A stretch of 64,000 bases of DNA. Origin: Sphingomonas sp. Lineage in GTDB: Bacteria; Pseudomonadota; Alphaproteobacteria; Sphingomonadales; Sphingomonadaceae. The translations under genes were made by a program, and so were the position numbers. The stretch lies in assembly GCF_024508665.1 (NCBI RefSeq), contig NZ_JANINP010000001.1:62001-126000 (forward strand). Direction: 5' to 3'. Of the stretch, positions 1 to 9,219 are shown in pieces (within the stretch, counting starts at the first letter, position 1; each line of letters begins with the position of its first letter). The notes beneath the pieces were generated by a model. That model was not told the DNA's origin. It ran no database searches and worked only from the letters and a program-made list of their open reading frames with translations.

Positions 1-660
1 CTGCAGCCCGATTTCGGCCAGACCGTGGTGTTCTGCTCGGTATGGCTCGCCTTGCTGCTGATCTCGGGGATTTCGGCGCGGGTGATCGGTGCGCTGTTCG
101 GAGCCGCTTTCGTCGGCGTCATCTCGGCCTATCTCTTCTATTCGACCGCGCGCACCCGTATCGACGCCTTCCTGTTCCCGGATTCGACCGATGCCGCCGA
201 TCATTTCCAGGTCAATGCCGCGCGCGCGACGCTGACCGCGGGGGGCTGGTTCGGTACCGGTCCCGGAGGGGGACAGATGAAGTTCCGCCTGCCCGAAGCG
301 CATACCGATTACATCTTCTCGGTGATTGGCGAGGAATTCGGGCTGATCTCTTGCGCGATCGTGGCAATGATCTTCCTCGCGATCGTCGTGCGCGTATTCG
401 TCAAGCTACTGGATGAACAGGAGGAATTCCGCGTTCTCGCCGCGTCGGGCCTCGCCATCCAGTTCGGATTGCAGGCGCTGATCTCGATGGCGGTGAATAC
501 AGGCCTGGCCCCGTCCAAGGGCATGACGATGCCGTTCATCAGCTATGGCGGATCTTCGATGATCGCGCTGTCGATCGGCATGGGGTTGCTGCTTGCGTTT
601 ACGCGCCGGAACCCGTTTGTGAGCCGCTCACCCTATGTCGTGAAATGGAGCGGCGAATGA
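1..660 (+). CDS. ftsW: FtsW peptidoglycan glycosyltransferase (SEDS family), 3' part
   Basis: This is the C-terminal part of FtsW; the 5' end lies left of the window and the reading frame is open from base 1 (219 residues remain). FtsW polymerises lipid II into septal peptidoglycan together with its partner PBP. The fragment opens with the conserved QPDFG stretch and carries the FtsW-type loop GTGPGGGQMKFRLPEAHTD followed by FSVIGEE, then several membrane helices and the late MPFISYGGSS motif. These are characteristic SEDS motifs. Its stop codon overlaps the murG start (ATGA), so the two genes are translationally coupled within the dcw cluster. Confidence 0.96.
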   Translation: MQPDFGQTVVFCSVWLALLLISGISARVIGALFGAAFVGVISAYLFYSTARTRIDAFLFPDSTDAADHFQVNAARATLTAGGWFGTGPGGGQMKFRLPEAHTDYIFSVIGEEFGLISCAIVAMIFLAIVVRVFVKLLDEQEEFRVLAASGLAIQFGLQALISMAVNTGLAPSKGMTMPFISYGGSSMIALSIGMGLLLAFTRRNPFVSRSPYVVKWSGE

Positions 661-1814
661 CGAGAGTGCGGCAATTCGTTCTGGCCGCAGGCGGAACCGG
701 CGGGCACATGGTGCCGGCTGCGGCGCTGGCCGCCGAGTTGAAGAAGCGCGGGCACAAGGTCGACCTGATCAGCGATGAGCGCGGCGTGCGCTTTCCAGGC
801 CTGTTCGACGGGATCGAAACGCACGTCCTTCCCGCCGGCCGGATGCAGGGCGGGCCGCTGGGCTGGTACCGCGCCGGCCGCGCGATGCTCGAAGGCCGCA
901 GGCTGGCGATCGACCTGTTTCAGAAGATCAAGCCGGCCGCGGTGATCGGCTTTGGCGGCTATCCCGCGCTGCCGGCGCTGCTGGCGGGGTTCAACCAGAA
1001 GGTGCCGACCGCGGTGCACGAGCAGAATGCCGTGCTCGGGCGGGTCAACCGGCTGGTCGCGGGGCGGGTCGATGCGATCGCCACCTCCTATGCCAAGGTC
1101 GACCGGCTCGCCGACAAATATCGCGGCAAGGCCCACCTGACCGGCAACCCCGTGCGCGAGGAAGTGCTCGCGCTGCGGGACAGGCCGTATCCTTTGCTCG
1201 AGGAGGACGGCATCTTCCGCGTGCTCGTCACCGGCGGCAGCCAGGGCGCCAGCATCCTGAGCAGCGTCGTGCCCGACGGCCTGTCGATGCTGCCGGTCAA
1301 TTTCCGTCGCCGGCTTCAGGTCACGCACCAGGCGCGGGTCGAGGATATCGAGAAGGCGCGAGCGAAATATGCCGAGCTGTCGATCGCGGCCGATCTCGCC
1401 ACCTATCTGCCCGATCTGCCCGAGCATCTTGCCTGGGCGCATCTGGTGATCGCGCGCGCGGGGGCGTCGACCATCGCCGAGCTGACCGCCGCCGGGCGCC
1501 CGGCGATCCTGGTCCCGCTGCCCAGCGCGACCGACGACCATCAGACCGAGAATGCGCGCGAGATTTCGGAAGCGGGCGGCGCGCGGACGATCCCGCAGAG
1601 CCAGTTCACCCCGGTCGAGCTCGCCAAGCAGATGCAGAAGCTCGGGCTCGATCCCGCCGCGCTGCAGAACGCCGCGGCGCGGGCAAAGTCGTGCGGCCAT
1701 CCCCACGCGGCCCGCGACCTTGCCGATCTGGTCGAGGGACTCGATCATCCTCCCGGCGATATTCCGGTCGGTAAGGTTCAGACCTCTAGTGAAGGAGGCG
1801 TAGCGTATGCCTGA
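657..1814 (+). CDS. murG: UDP-GlcNAc--undecaprenyl-pyrophosphoryl-MurNAc-pentapeptide GlcNAc transferase
   Basis: MurG adds GlcNAc to lipid I to make lipid II at the inner face of the cytoplasmic membrane. The N-terminal glycine-rich loop AAGGTGGHMVPA (about residues 10-21) and the C-terminal donor-binding segment ARAGASTIAELTAAGRP, followed by DDHQTENA, match the GT28 family. The length (385 residues) is normal. The start at 657 was preferred because its ATG overlaps the ftsW stop; an in-frame ATG at 645 would add only four residues. The gene ends just before a palindromic repeat that separates it from murC. Confidence 0.97.
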   Translation: MTRVRQFVLAAGGTGGHMVPAAALAAELKKRGHKVDLISDERGVRFPGLFDGIETHVLPAGRMQGGPLGWYRAGRAMLEGRRLAIDLFQKIKPAAVIGFGGYPALPALLAGFNQKVPTAVHEQNAVLGRVNRLVAGRVDAIATSYAKVDRLADKYRGKAHLTGNPVREEVLALRDRPYPLLEEDGIFRVLVTGGSQGASILSSVVPDGLSMLPVNFRRRLQVTHQARVEDIEKARAKYAELSIAADLATYLPDLPEHLAWAHLVIARAGASTIAELTAAGRPAILVPLPSATDDHQTENAREISEAGGARTIPQSQFTPVELAKQMQKLGLDPAALQNAAARAKSCGHPHAARDLADLVEGLDHPPGDIPVGKVQTSSEGGVAYA

Positions 1815-1821
1815 TCCCCTG

Positions 1822-1950
1822 AAAATCCTCCCCGGGACGGGGAGGTGGCGCGAAGCGCCGGAGGGGGTTCGCCTTCTCGGATATCGCTTGTTGCCCGCCC
1901 CCTCCACCAGCCTTCGGCTGGTCCCCCTCCCCGTAAACGGGGAGGATTTT
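1822..1950 (+). repeat. Palindromic intergenic repeat, family A copy 1 (murG/murC)
   Basis: About 129 bp with 12-bp terminal inverted repeats (AAAATCCTCCCC / GGGGAGGATTTT) and further internal palindromes (GGCGCGAAGCGCC, CCAGCCTTCGGCTGG). Two more copies in the same orientation lie at 4265-4391 and 53325-53470. It begins 7 bases after the murG stop and its right arm GGGGAGGA lies 7-8 bases before the murC ATG, where a Shine-Dalgarno sequence would be expected. Confidence 0.9.
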
Positions 1951-1952
1951 TG

Positions 1953-3356
1953 ATGACCGGGCTCAAGACCGATATCGGCGCCATCCATTTCGTCGGCATC
2001 GGCGGGATCGGCATGTCCGGCATTGCCGAGGTGATGCACAATCTCGGCTACAAGGTGCAGGGCTCGGACGTGTCCGAGGGCTATGTCGTGCAAGGGCTGC
2101 GCGACAAAGGCATCGAGGTGAAGATCGGCCATGCCGCCGACAATCTCGGTGACGCTGCGGTGGTCGTCGTCTCGACCGCGATCAAGCGCGCCAACCCCGA
2201 GGTCGAGTGTGCGCTCGAACGCCGCATCCCCGTAGTGCGCCGCGCCGAGATGCTGGCCGAGCTGATGCGGCTGAAATCGACCGTCGCGGTCGCCGGCACG
2301 CACGGCAAGACCACCACGACGTCGATGGTCGCCGCGTTGCTCGACGCCGGCGGGATCGACCCGACCGTGATCAACGGCGGCATCATCAACAGCTATGGTT
2401 CGAACGCCCGGCTCGGCGACAGCGAGTGGATGGTGGTCGAGGCCGATGAGAGCGACGGCAGCTTCCTGCGGCTCGACGGCACGCTCGCGGTGGTTACCAA
2501 TATCGATCCCGAGCATCTCGATCATTATGGCAGCTTCGATGCGATCAAGGACGCGTTCGTCCAGTTTATCGAGAACGTCCCCTTCTACGGCGCCGCTTTC
2601 CTCTGCCTCGATCACCCCGAAGTGCAGGCCGTGCTGCCGCGCGTGCGCGACCGCCGCATCGTTACCTATGGCTTCTCGACCCAGGCGGATATCCGCGGCG
2701 TCAACGTGACCCCGATTCCCGGCGGCAACCGGTTCGAGGCGATCATCCGTCATCGTGACGGCACGACGCGCTCGATCGAGAATATCGAATTGCCCATGCC
2801 GGGGCGCCACAATGTCCAGAACGCGCTGTCGGCGATTGGCGTCGCGCTCGAACTCGGCGTCGACGACGCGACGATCCAGCAGGGCTTCGCCAAGTTCGGC
2901 GGGGTCAAGCGCCGCTTCACCAAGGTCGGCGAAGTCAATGGTGCTGTCGTGATCGACGATTACGGCCATCACCCGGTTGAGATTCGCGCGGTACTGTCGG
3001 CGGCGCGCGAGGGCGTTGCCAACCGCGTCATCGCGGTGGTGCAGCCCCACCGCTACACCCGCCTCGGCAATCTGATGGAGGACTTTCAGCAGGCCTTCAA
3101 CGACGCTGACATGGTCTATGTAGCGCCGGTCTACGCCGCGGGCGAGCAACCTATCGAGGGAGTCGATGCGCAGGCGCTGGTCGATGGTCTGAAGCGTCGC
3201 GGCCACCGCGCGGCGGCGACGACCGGTTCGGCGGAAGAGCTGGCGAGCGAACTCGCGGGCGTCGTCCAGCCGGGCGACATGATCGTGTGCCTGGGCGCGG
3301 GCGACATCACCAAATGGGCAGCGGGGCTGGCCGACGGGATCGAGGCGGCGCGGTGA
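1953..3356 (+). CDS. murC: UDP-N-acetylmuramate--L-alanine ligase
   Basis: MurC is the cytoplasmic ATP-dependent ligase that attaches L-alanine to UDP-MurNAc, the first step of stem-peptide synthesis. The N-terminus shows the nucleotide-binding loop [13 protein letters not shown]. The Mur ligase ATP loop is [14 protein letters not shown], followed by EADESDGSF and HLDHYGSFD. The product is 467 residues, normal for MurC. The frame is open upstream into the repeat, but the family N-terminus and spacing place the start at 1953. The only good Shine-Dalgarno, GGGGAGG, is the right arm of the repeat. The 3' end overlaps murB as GTGA. Confidence 0.97.
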   Translation: MTGLKTDIGAIHFVGIGGIGMSGIAEVMHNLGYKVQGSDVSEGYVVQGLRDKGIEVKIGHAADNLGDAAVVVVSTAIKRANPEVECALERRIPVVRRAEMLAELMRLKSTVAVAGTHGKTTTTSMVAALLDAGGIDPTVINGGIINSYGSNARLGDSEWMVVEADESDGSFLRLDGTLAVVTNIDPEHLDHYGSFDAIKDAFVQFIENVPFYGAAFLCLDHPEVQAVLPRVRDRRIVTYGFSTQADIRGVNVTPIPGGNRFEAIIRHRDGTTRSIENIELPMPGRHNVQNALSAIGVALELGVDDATIQQGFAKFGGVKRRFTKVGEVNGAVVIDDYGHHPVEIRAVLSAAREGVANRVIAVVQPHRYTRLGNLMEDFQQAFNDADMVYVAPVYAAGEQPIEGVDAQALVDGLKRRGHRAAATTGSAEELASELAGVVQPGDMIVCLGAGDITKWAAGLADGIEAAR

Positions 3357-4252
3357 CGGTCTGTTACGCCATGCCTCCGGTCCGCGGAAAACTGACCCAC
3401 GGCGCCCCGCTGGCGCCTTTGGTATGGTTCAAGAGTGGCGGCGCGGCCGAATATCTGTTCGAGCCGGCCGATGTCGATGACCTCGCCGCCTTTCTCTACG
3501 CACTCGATCCGTCGGTGCCGGTGATGGGTCTTGGCCTGGGCTCGAACCTGATCGTCCGTGACGGCGGCGTGCCTGGCGTAGTGGTGCGGCTGGGCAAGAC
3601 GTTCGCCAAGGTCGAGAGACTCGACGCCACTACTTTGCGCTGCGGTGGCGGCGCGAGCGGCATCCTCGTGTCGTCGAGCGCGCGCGACGCGGGGATCGCC
3701 GGCCTCGAATTCATGCGTTCGATCCCGGGCACGGTCGGCGGCTTCGTCCGCATGAACGGCGGCGCCTATGGCCGCGAGGTCAAGGACGTGCTGGTCGAGG
3801 CAGACGTAGTCCTCCGCTCAGGGGAGCGCCGCACGCTCGCGCTCGACGATCTCGGTTACACCTATCGCCATAGCGATTTGCCCGCAGGCGCGATCGTGGT
3901 CGGCGCGACCTTCCGCGGCCATCCGGGCGAGCCGACCGCGATCCAGGCGGAGATGGACCGCATCGCCGCCGCGCGTGAGGAATCGCAGCCGCTGCGCAGC
4001 CGCACCGGCGGCTCGACCTTCAAGAATCCGGAAGGGCACAAGGCCTGGCAATTGGTCGACGAAGCCGGATGTCGCGGGCTGCGCAAGGGCGGTGCGCAGG
4101 TGTCGGAAAAGCATTGCAACTTCCTGCTCAATCTGGGGGACGCGACGAGCGCGGACATCGAGGGGCTGGGTGAAGAGGTGCGCGCGAAAGTGAAGGCGAA
4201 GTCGGGCGTGATGCTGGAATGGGAAATCCAGCGGGTGGGGGTTGCGAAGTGA
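3353..4252 (+). CDS. murB: UDP-N-acetylmuramate dehydrogenase (UDP-enolpyruvoyl-GlcNAc reductase)
   Basis: MurB is the FAD-dependent enzyme that reduces UDP-enolpyruvyl-GlcNAc to UDP-MurNAc using NADPH. FAD-domain motifs [12 protein letters not shown] and [17 protein letters not shown] are clear. The C-terminal domain has the catalytic serine segment [12 protein letters not shown] and the terminal [11 protein letters not shown] with the conserved glutamate. At 299 residues it is the short type II-like form. A GTG at 3353 overlapping the murC stop was chosen; an ATG at 3371 is an alternative that removes six residues. Confidence 0.95.
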   Translation: MTVCYAMPPVRGKLTHGAPLAPLVWFKSGGAAEYLFEPADVDDLAAFLYALDPSVPVMGLGLGSNLIVRDGGVPGVVVRLGKTFAKVERLDATTLRCGGGASGILVSSSARDAGIAGLEFMRSIPGTVGGFVRMNGGAYGREVKDVLVEADVVLRSGERRTLALDDLGYTYRHSDLPAGAIVVGATFRGHPGEPTAIQAEMDRIAAAREESQPLRSRTGGSTFKNPEGHKAWQLVDEAGCRGLRKGGAQVSEKHCNFLLNLGDATSADIEGLGEEVRAKVKAKSGVMLEWEIQRVGVAK

Positions 4253-4264
4253 GCGCTGCTTTTC

Positions 4265-4391
4265 AAATCCTCCCCGGGACGGGGAGGTGGCGCGAAGCGC
4301 CGGAGGGGGTTCGCCTCCTCGGATGCCGCTCGTGGCCCGCCCCCTCCACCAGCCTTCGGCTGGTCCCCCTCCCCGTGAACGGGGAGGAATT
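4265..4391 (+). repeat. Palindromic intergenic repeat, family A copy 2 (murB/ddl)
   Basis: About 127 bp, nearly identical to the murG/murC copy and in the same orientation: left arm AAATCCTCCCC, internal GGCGCGAAGCGCC and CCAGCCTTCGGCTGG, right arm GGGGAGGAATT. It starts 12 bases after the murB stop and ends directly at the ddl ATG, so its right arm GGGGAGG is the only visible Shine-Dalgarno for ddl. Confidence 0.9.
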
Positions 4392-5312
4392 ATGAACGCT
4401 CTCCACGTCGTCGTCCTGATGGGCGGCTGGTCGGCCGAGCGCGAAGTGTCGCTGATGTCGGGCAAGGGCATCGCCGAGGCGCTGGAATCGCTCGGCCATC
4501 GCGTGACGCGGATCGACATGGGCCGCGACGTCGCGATCAAGCTTAGCGAAGCGAAGCCGGATATCGTGTTCAACGCGCTCCACGGCACGCCGGGCGAGGA
4601 CGGGTCGGTCCAGGGCATGCTCGACCTGATGGGCCTCAAATACACCCATTCCGGGATGGTCACCTCGGTCATCGCGATCGACAAGGTGCTGACCAAACAG
4701 GCGTTGGTCCCCCACGGCATTCCCATGCCCGGCGGACGGATCGTCAAGTCGGCGGAGGTGTTCGAGGGCGATCCGCTCAAGCGGCCCTATGTGCTGAAAC
4801 CGGTCAACGAAGGCTCGTCGGTTGGCGTGGCGATCGTCACCGAGGACGGCAATTACGGCAATCCGATCGGTCGCGACGTTGCCGGCCCGTGGCAGGAATT
4901 CGAGGAGCTGCTCGCCGAGCCCTATGTCCGCGGCCGCGAACTGACCACCGCGATCCTCGGCGGCAAGGCGCTTGGCGTAACCGAACTAAAGCCCAAGTCC
5001 GGCTGGTACGATTACGATGCCAAATATACCGACGGCATGACCGAGCATGTCTTCCCGGCGCAGATCCCCGACGAGATCGCCGCGGCCTGCAAGCGGCTCG
5101 CGCTCGAGGCGCACCATCTGCTCGGTTGCAAGGGCGCTTCGCGGTCGGACTTCCGCTGGGATGACGAGCGCGGCGAAGACGGCTTGTTCCTGCTCGAGGT
5201 CAATACCCAGCCCGGCATGACTCCCTTGAGCCTGGTGCCCGAACAGGCGAAACATCTCGGCATCTCCTATCCGGAGCTGGTGCAGATGATCATCGACGAG
5301 GCACTGGCATGA
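4392..5312 (+). CDS. ddl: D-alanine--D-alanine ligase
   Basis: Ddl joins two D-alanines for the peptidoglycan stem peptide; it is an ATP-grasp enzyme of the cytoplasm. Motifs seen are HGTPGEDGSVQGMLDLMGL, YTHSG, KPVNEGSSVGVAIV and the C-terminal EVNTQPGMTPLSLVPEQA that carries metal and substrate residues. The 306-residue length fits DdlB. The start at 4392 follows the arm of the repeat (GGGGAGG, about 4-5 bases away). The stop overlaps ftsQ as ATGA. Confidence 0.97.
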   Translation: MNALHVVVLMGGWSAEREVSLMSGKGIAEALESLGHRVTRIDMGRDVAIKLSEAKPDIVFNALHGTPGEDGSVQGMLDLMGLKYTHSGMVTSVIAIDKVLTKQALVPHGIPMPGGRIVKSAEVFEGDPLKRPYVLKPVNEGSSVGVAIVTEDGNYGNPIGRDVAGPWQEFEELLAEPYVRGRELTTAILGGKALGVTELKPKSGWYDYDAKYTDGMTEHVFPAQIPDEIAAACKRLALEAHHLLGCKGASRSDFRWDDERGEDGLFLLEVNTQPGMTPLSLVPEQAKHLGISYPELVQMIIDEALA

Positions 5313-6241
5313 GCCGCGCGCCGGCCAAGAGCGGGCGGCCGACCGCGCGCAGGCCGTCGGCCAAGCGCAAGCAGAAGAAGCCGTCGATCATCGACCGCAT
5401 CCTGGCCTGGCTGCCGATCAGCCAGCATACGCTGCAGCGCATCGCGACCTGGTCGATCTTCGCGCTCGCGGTCGGCGCGGCGCTGGTCGTCGCGCAAATC
5501 TTCGGCATTCCCGGCGCGGTCGGAACCGCGGTCGCCGAGCAGGCGGGCAATGCCGGTTTCCGCGTCGAGCAGATCGAGATCCGCGGCGTCAAGCGAATGG
5601 ACCAGATGACGGTCTATGCCGTCGCGCTCGAACAGAAATCGCGCGCCATGCCGCTGGTCGATCTCAACCAGATTCGCGACAAGCTGCTGCAATATGGCTG
5701 GGTGCAGGATGCGCATGTGTCGCGGCGGCTGCCCGACACCTTGTTGATCCGGATCGTCGAGCGCACGCCCGCGGCGGTATGGCAGAACGAGGGGACACTT
5801 AGCCTGATCGATCGCGACGGAGTCTATCTCGAACCGGTATCGGCGGACGCGATGCCCGATCTGCCGCTGGTGATCGGGCCGGGGGCCGACCGTCAGGAGC
5901 CGGCTTATCAGACGCTGATGACCAGCGCGCCCGCGCTCAAGCCCAAGGTGCGGGCCGCGACCTGGGTCGGCAATCGCCGCTGGGATCTGTTGTTCGATAC
6001 CGGCGAGACCTTGTCGCTGCCCGAGGGAACCGAAGAGGCTGCCAAGGCGCTCCGTACGTTTGCGGAGAGGGATGGTACGGTTCGCCTTTTGGGTAGAGGA
6101 TGGGTAAAGTTCGATATGCGCGATCCGGATAAATTTGTGGCGCGCAAGCCCGACGGATCGAGCCGCACTGGGGTTCCGACGAGTTCGCAAGGCAGTGTGC
6201 CGGCATCGGCGGATCGCGCGGCATCGCGGGATCAGGTTTGA
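5309..6241 (+). CDS. ftsQ: Cell division protein FtsQ
   Basis: FtsQ is the bitopic divisome scaffold that recruits FtsB/FtsL. The 310-residue protein has a basic, Pro/Ala/Lys-rich cytoplasmic tail (residues 1-45), one membrane helix (about 46-66) and a periplasmic POTRA domain around VEQIEIRGVKRMDQMTVY, followed by the FtsQ domain with VERTPAAVW. Position between ddl and ftsA and the ATGA overlap with ddl support the call. The last 40 or so residues are Ser/Ala/Arg-rich and look disordered. Confidence 0.95.
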   Translation: MSRAPAKSGRPTARRPSAKRKQKKPSIIDRILAWLPISQHTLQRIATWSIFALAVGAALVVAQIFGIPGAVGTAVAEQAGNAGFRVEQIEIRGVKRMDQMTVYAVALEQKSRAMPLVDLNQIRDKLLQYGWVQDAHVSRRLPDTLLIRIVERTPAAVWQNEGTLSLIDRDGVYLEPVSADAMPDLPLVIGPGADRQEPAYQTLMTSAPALKPKVRAATWVGNRRWDLLFDTGETLSLPEGTEEAAKALRTFAERDGTVRLLGRGWVKFDMRDPDKFVARKPDGSSRTGVPTSSQGSVPASADRAASRDQV

Positions 6242-6257
6242 GTGGGGGAATAGAGTT

Positions 6258-7520
6258 ATGGCCAAGACACCGCCGGAGGGGTTGATCACGGCTCTGGATA
6301 TCGGGTCGTCCAAGGTTTCGGCGATGATCGCGCAGAAAGGCAGCGGCGGAGAGTTGATCGTGCTCGGCACCGGTCAGCGCGAAAGTCGCGGCGTGCGGCG
6401 CGGCTGCATCGCCGACATGGCGGCGACCGAAGTCGCGGTGCGCGAAGCGGTCGAACAGGCCGAGCGGATCGCGCAGACCAATATCGAGAATGTCTGGGTC
6501 GGCTTTTCCGCTGGCGGGCTGGTCAGCGACGTCGCCTCGATCGAGTTCGAGATGGGGGGGCACCGCATCGAACAAAGCGATATCGACGCGCTGCTGCGCG
6601 CGGGGCGGGAATCGATCGATCCCGCGGGTCGCATGGTGCTGCACGCCCAGCCCGCGCTCTACACGCTCGACGGTATCACCGGGGTCAAGAACCCGCTCGG
6701 CCTCCATGCCGACCGGATGGGCGTCCATATCCATGTCGTCGCCGCCGACGGATCGCCGGTGCGCAATATCGGCCTGTGCGTCGCCAAGTCGCATTTGGAG
6801 GTGAAGTCGATCATCGCCGCGCCGGTCGCGACCGGACTCGCGTGTCTCAGCGCCGAGGAACGCGAACTGGGAACTGCCCTGGTCGAGATGGGCGCCGGGA
6901 TCACCAACGTATCGCTGTTCGCCGGCGGCATGCTGGTCGGCCTGGTCACGGTGCCGATGGGCGCCAGCGACATCACCGACGACATCGCCTCGACCTTCGG
7001 CGCAAGCCGTGCCCAGGCCGAGCGGATGAAGTGCTTCCATGGCTGCGCCAACGCAACGCCGCGCGACAATCACGAAATGCTCGAAATCGCGCCGCTCAGC
7101 GACGACGGTGCGGGCGAGGGGCCGCGCATCACCAAGGCGCAATTGATCGCAGTGATCCGCCAGCGGCTCGAAGTGCTGATGGGAGAGATCGGCAAGGCGC
7201 TGACGGCGATGAAATTCGACGGCAATGTCGGGCGCCAGGTCGTGCTGACCGGCGGCGGCGCTGAGCTCAAGGGTATCGCCGATTATGCGCAGGCAGCGCT
7301 CGGCCGGTCGGTCCGCGTCGGGCGCCCGCGCGGGCTCGCCGGCCTGCCCGACGCGCATTCGGGACCCGCTTTCGCGACCCTTGCCGGGCTGGTCCACCAT
7401 GCCGCGACCGATCCGATCGACCTCAGGTCATTGGCATCTGGCGAGCATCAGACGGTGCACCGTCCGTCGCCGATATCGATCTTCCGTCGTTTGATTAGAA
7501 CGGCTCGGGCGAATTATTAA
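6258..7520 (+). CDS. ftsA: Cell division protein FtsA
   Basis: FtsA is the actin-like ATPase that tethers FtsZ to the membrane. The start region LITALDIGSSKVSAMIAQ is the first phosphate-binding loop of the actin fold. Later GAGITNVSLFAGGML and VVLTGGGAELKGI are the second phosphate and adenosine motifs. The 420-residue length is normal. The C-terminal ISIFRRLIRTARANY is a plausible amphipathic membrane-targeting helix. The start at 6258 was preferred over upstream in-frame codons, which would run into ftsQ. Confidence 0.97.
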   Translation: MAKTPPEGLITALDIGSSKVSAMIAQKGSGGELIVLGTGQRESRGVRRGCIADMAATEVAVREAVEQAERIAQTNIENVWVGFSAGGLVSDVASIEFEMGGHRIEQSDIDALLRAGRESIDPAGRMVLHAQPALYTLDGITGVKNPLGLHADRMGVHIHVVAADGSPVRNIGLCVAKSHLEVKSIIAAPVATGLACLSAEERELGTALVEMGAGITNVSLFAGGMLVGLVTVPMGASDITDDIASTFGASRAQAERMKCFHGCANATPRDNHEMLEIAPLSDDGAGEGPRITKAQLIAVIRQRLEVLMGEIGKALTAMKFDGNVGRQVVLTGGGAELKGIADYAQAALGRSVRVGRPRGLAGLPDAHSGPAFATLAGLVHHAATDPIDLRSLASGEHQTVHRPSPISIFRRLIRTARANY

Positions 7521-7627
7521 AGAAATGCGTCACCAACCCCTATTTGTTGTGGATAGTAGGTGGGCGATGGTGCAAGAAGTTGTGGGCATAAGTGTTCCGG
7601 GGGCCGGAGCATGTCGGAGAACGCGTA

Positions 7628-9106
7628 ATGGTTGAATTTCTTCCTCCGGATGTGGACGAACTGACTCCGCGCATCGCGGTGATCGGCGTCGGTGGGGCGG
7701 GCGGCAACGCGATCGCCAACATGATGAAGAACGACGTCCAGGGCGTCGACTTCCTCGTGGCGAATACCGATGCGCAGGCATTGAAGCAGAGCCAGGCGGG
7801 GCAGAAGATCCAGCTCGGCGTTCGCATCACGCAAGGGCTCGGCGCCGGCGCGCGGCCGGAAATCGGACGTGCCGCGGCGGAAGAAGCGATCGAAAGCGTC
7901 GCCAAGACGCTGGAAGGCTCGCACATGTGCTTCATCGCCGCGGGCATGGGCGGCGGCACCGGCACGGGGGCTGCTCCGGTCATCGCCAAGGCGGCGCGCG
8001 ACATGGGCATCCTGACCGTCGGCGTGGTCACCAAGCCGTTCGCGTTCGAGGGCAATCGACGCGCCAAGGCGGCCGAGGCCGGTATCGAGGAACTGCAGAA
8101 GTACGTCGATACGCTGATCGTGATCCCCAACCAGAACCTGTTCCTGGTCGCCAATGCCAACACCACCTTCAAACAGGCCTTCGAAATGGCCGATGAAGTG
8201 CTGCAGCAGGGCGTGCGCGGCATCACCGACCTGATGGTCATGCCTGGCCTGATCAACCTCGACTTCGCCGACGTCCGCTCGGTGATGCAGGAAATGGGCA
8301 AGGCGATGATGGGCACCGGCGAGGCCGAGGGCGACAATCGCGCCATCGAGGCCGCGTCGAAAGCGATCGCCAACCCGCTGCTCGACGGCGTCAGCATGAA
8401 GGGTGCCAAGGGCGTGATCGTCTCGATCACCGGCGGCGAGGACATGCGCCTGCTCGAAGTCGACGAGGCGGCCAACCATATCCGCGAATTGGTCGACGAA
8501 GACGCCAACATCATCTGGGGTTCCGCGTTCAATCCCGACCTGGAAGGCAAGATCCGCGTGTCGGTCGTCGCCACGGGGATCGAGGCCGATAGCGCCGCCG
8601 TGGCTGCCGCCGCGGCGGAGCCCGCTACCCGCGCATTCAGCTTCGGCCGTCGGACGGAGTCGGTGATTCCGGCCGCGCCGGTCGAAGCGGCGCCCGAAGC
8701 GAAGACGCCCGAAGCCGAGGCGCAGCCGCTCGATCTCGAGACTCCGGTCGACACTGCGGACACTGCTGCTCCGGAGACGGACGCCGACGAGCTGGTACTC
8801 GGCAGCGAGGTCGCGGTCGACGATGCGGCCGTTCCTGCCGAATATGAAGCGCCCGCGGCCGCCGAAGCTGAAGCCCAGGAAACGCCGGGTTGGCTGTCGC
8901 CGGGCGAGAGCGCCGAGCCGGCTCCGGCCATTTCCACCGGCGACGAGGCGGAAGCGCCGCCGGCGCCGCGCGTGAAACTGGGTGGGACCTTGTTCGAGCG
9001 GATGCAGAGCGTCGCGCGCGGCGGCTCGCGCTCCGAAGCGGATGAGGACGAAAGCAAGGATTCGCTCGATATCCCGCGCTTCCTGCACCGCCAGAACAAC
9101 CAGTAA
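7628..9106 (+). CDS. ftsZ: Cell division protein FtsZ
   Basis: FtsZ is the tubulin-like GTPase that forms the division ring. The N-terminal globular domain shows [12 protein letters not shown] and the tubulin signature [13 protein letters not shown] (about residues 107-119). An Ala/Glu/Pro-rich linker follows, typical of alphaproteobacteria and giving 492 residues in total. Near the C-terminus come GGTLFERMQ and the conserved peptide [11 protein letters not shown] that binds FtsA and other partners. The start at 7628 has GGAGA about 9 bases upstream. A gap of 107 bases after ftsA leaves room for a separate ftsZ promoter. Confidence 0.98.
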   Translation: MVEFLPPDVDELTPRIAVIGVGGAGGNAIANMMKNDVQGVDFLVANTDAQALKQSQAGQKIQLGVRITQGLGAGARPEIGRAAAEEAIESVAKTLEGSHMCFIAAGMGGGTGTGAAPVIAKAARDMGILTVGVVTKPFAFEGNRRAKAAEAGIEELQKYVDTLIVIPNQNLFLVANANTTFKQAFEMADEVLQQGVRGITDLMVMPGLINLDFADVRSVMQEMGKAMMGTGEAEGDNRAIEAASKAIANPLLDGVSMKGAKGVIVSITGGEDMRLLEVDEAANHIRELVDEDANIIWGSAFNPDLEGKIRVSVVATGIEADSAAVAAAAAEPATRAFSFGRRTESVIPAAPVEAAPEAKTPEAEAQPLDLETPVDTADTAAPETDADELVLGSEVAVDDAAVPAEYEAPAAAEAEAQETPGWLSPGESAEPAPAISTGDEAEAPPAPRVKLGGTLFERMQSVARGGSRSEADEDESKDSLDIPRFLHRQNNQ

Positions 9107-9219
9107 GCCGATTTGCGGGGTGCAGGCGACGTTCATCGTCGCTGCACCCCGTCTCGCCGCTTGTGAAGCACAAGATCATTTTCCGTTCAGCCGCCGTCGG
9201 GTTTAGGCTGACATCCGAT

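Noticed and set aside
633..3206. Very long open frame on the minus strand opposite murG-murC
   Set aside because: It is a shadow of the GC-rich plus-strand genes; its translation is Arg/His/Asp-rich with no family resemblance, and the plus strand has clear MurG and MurC.
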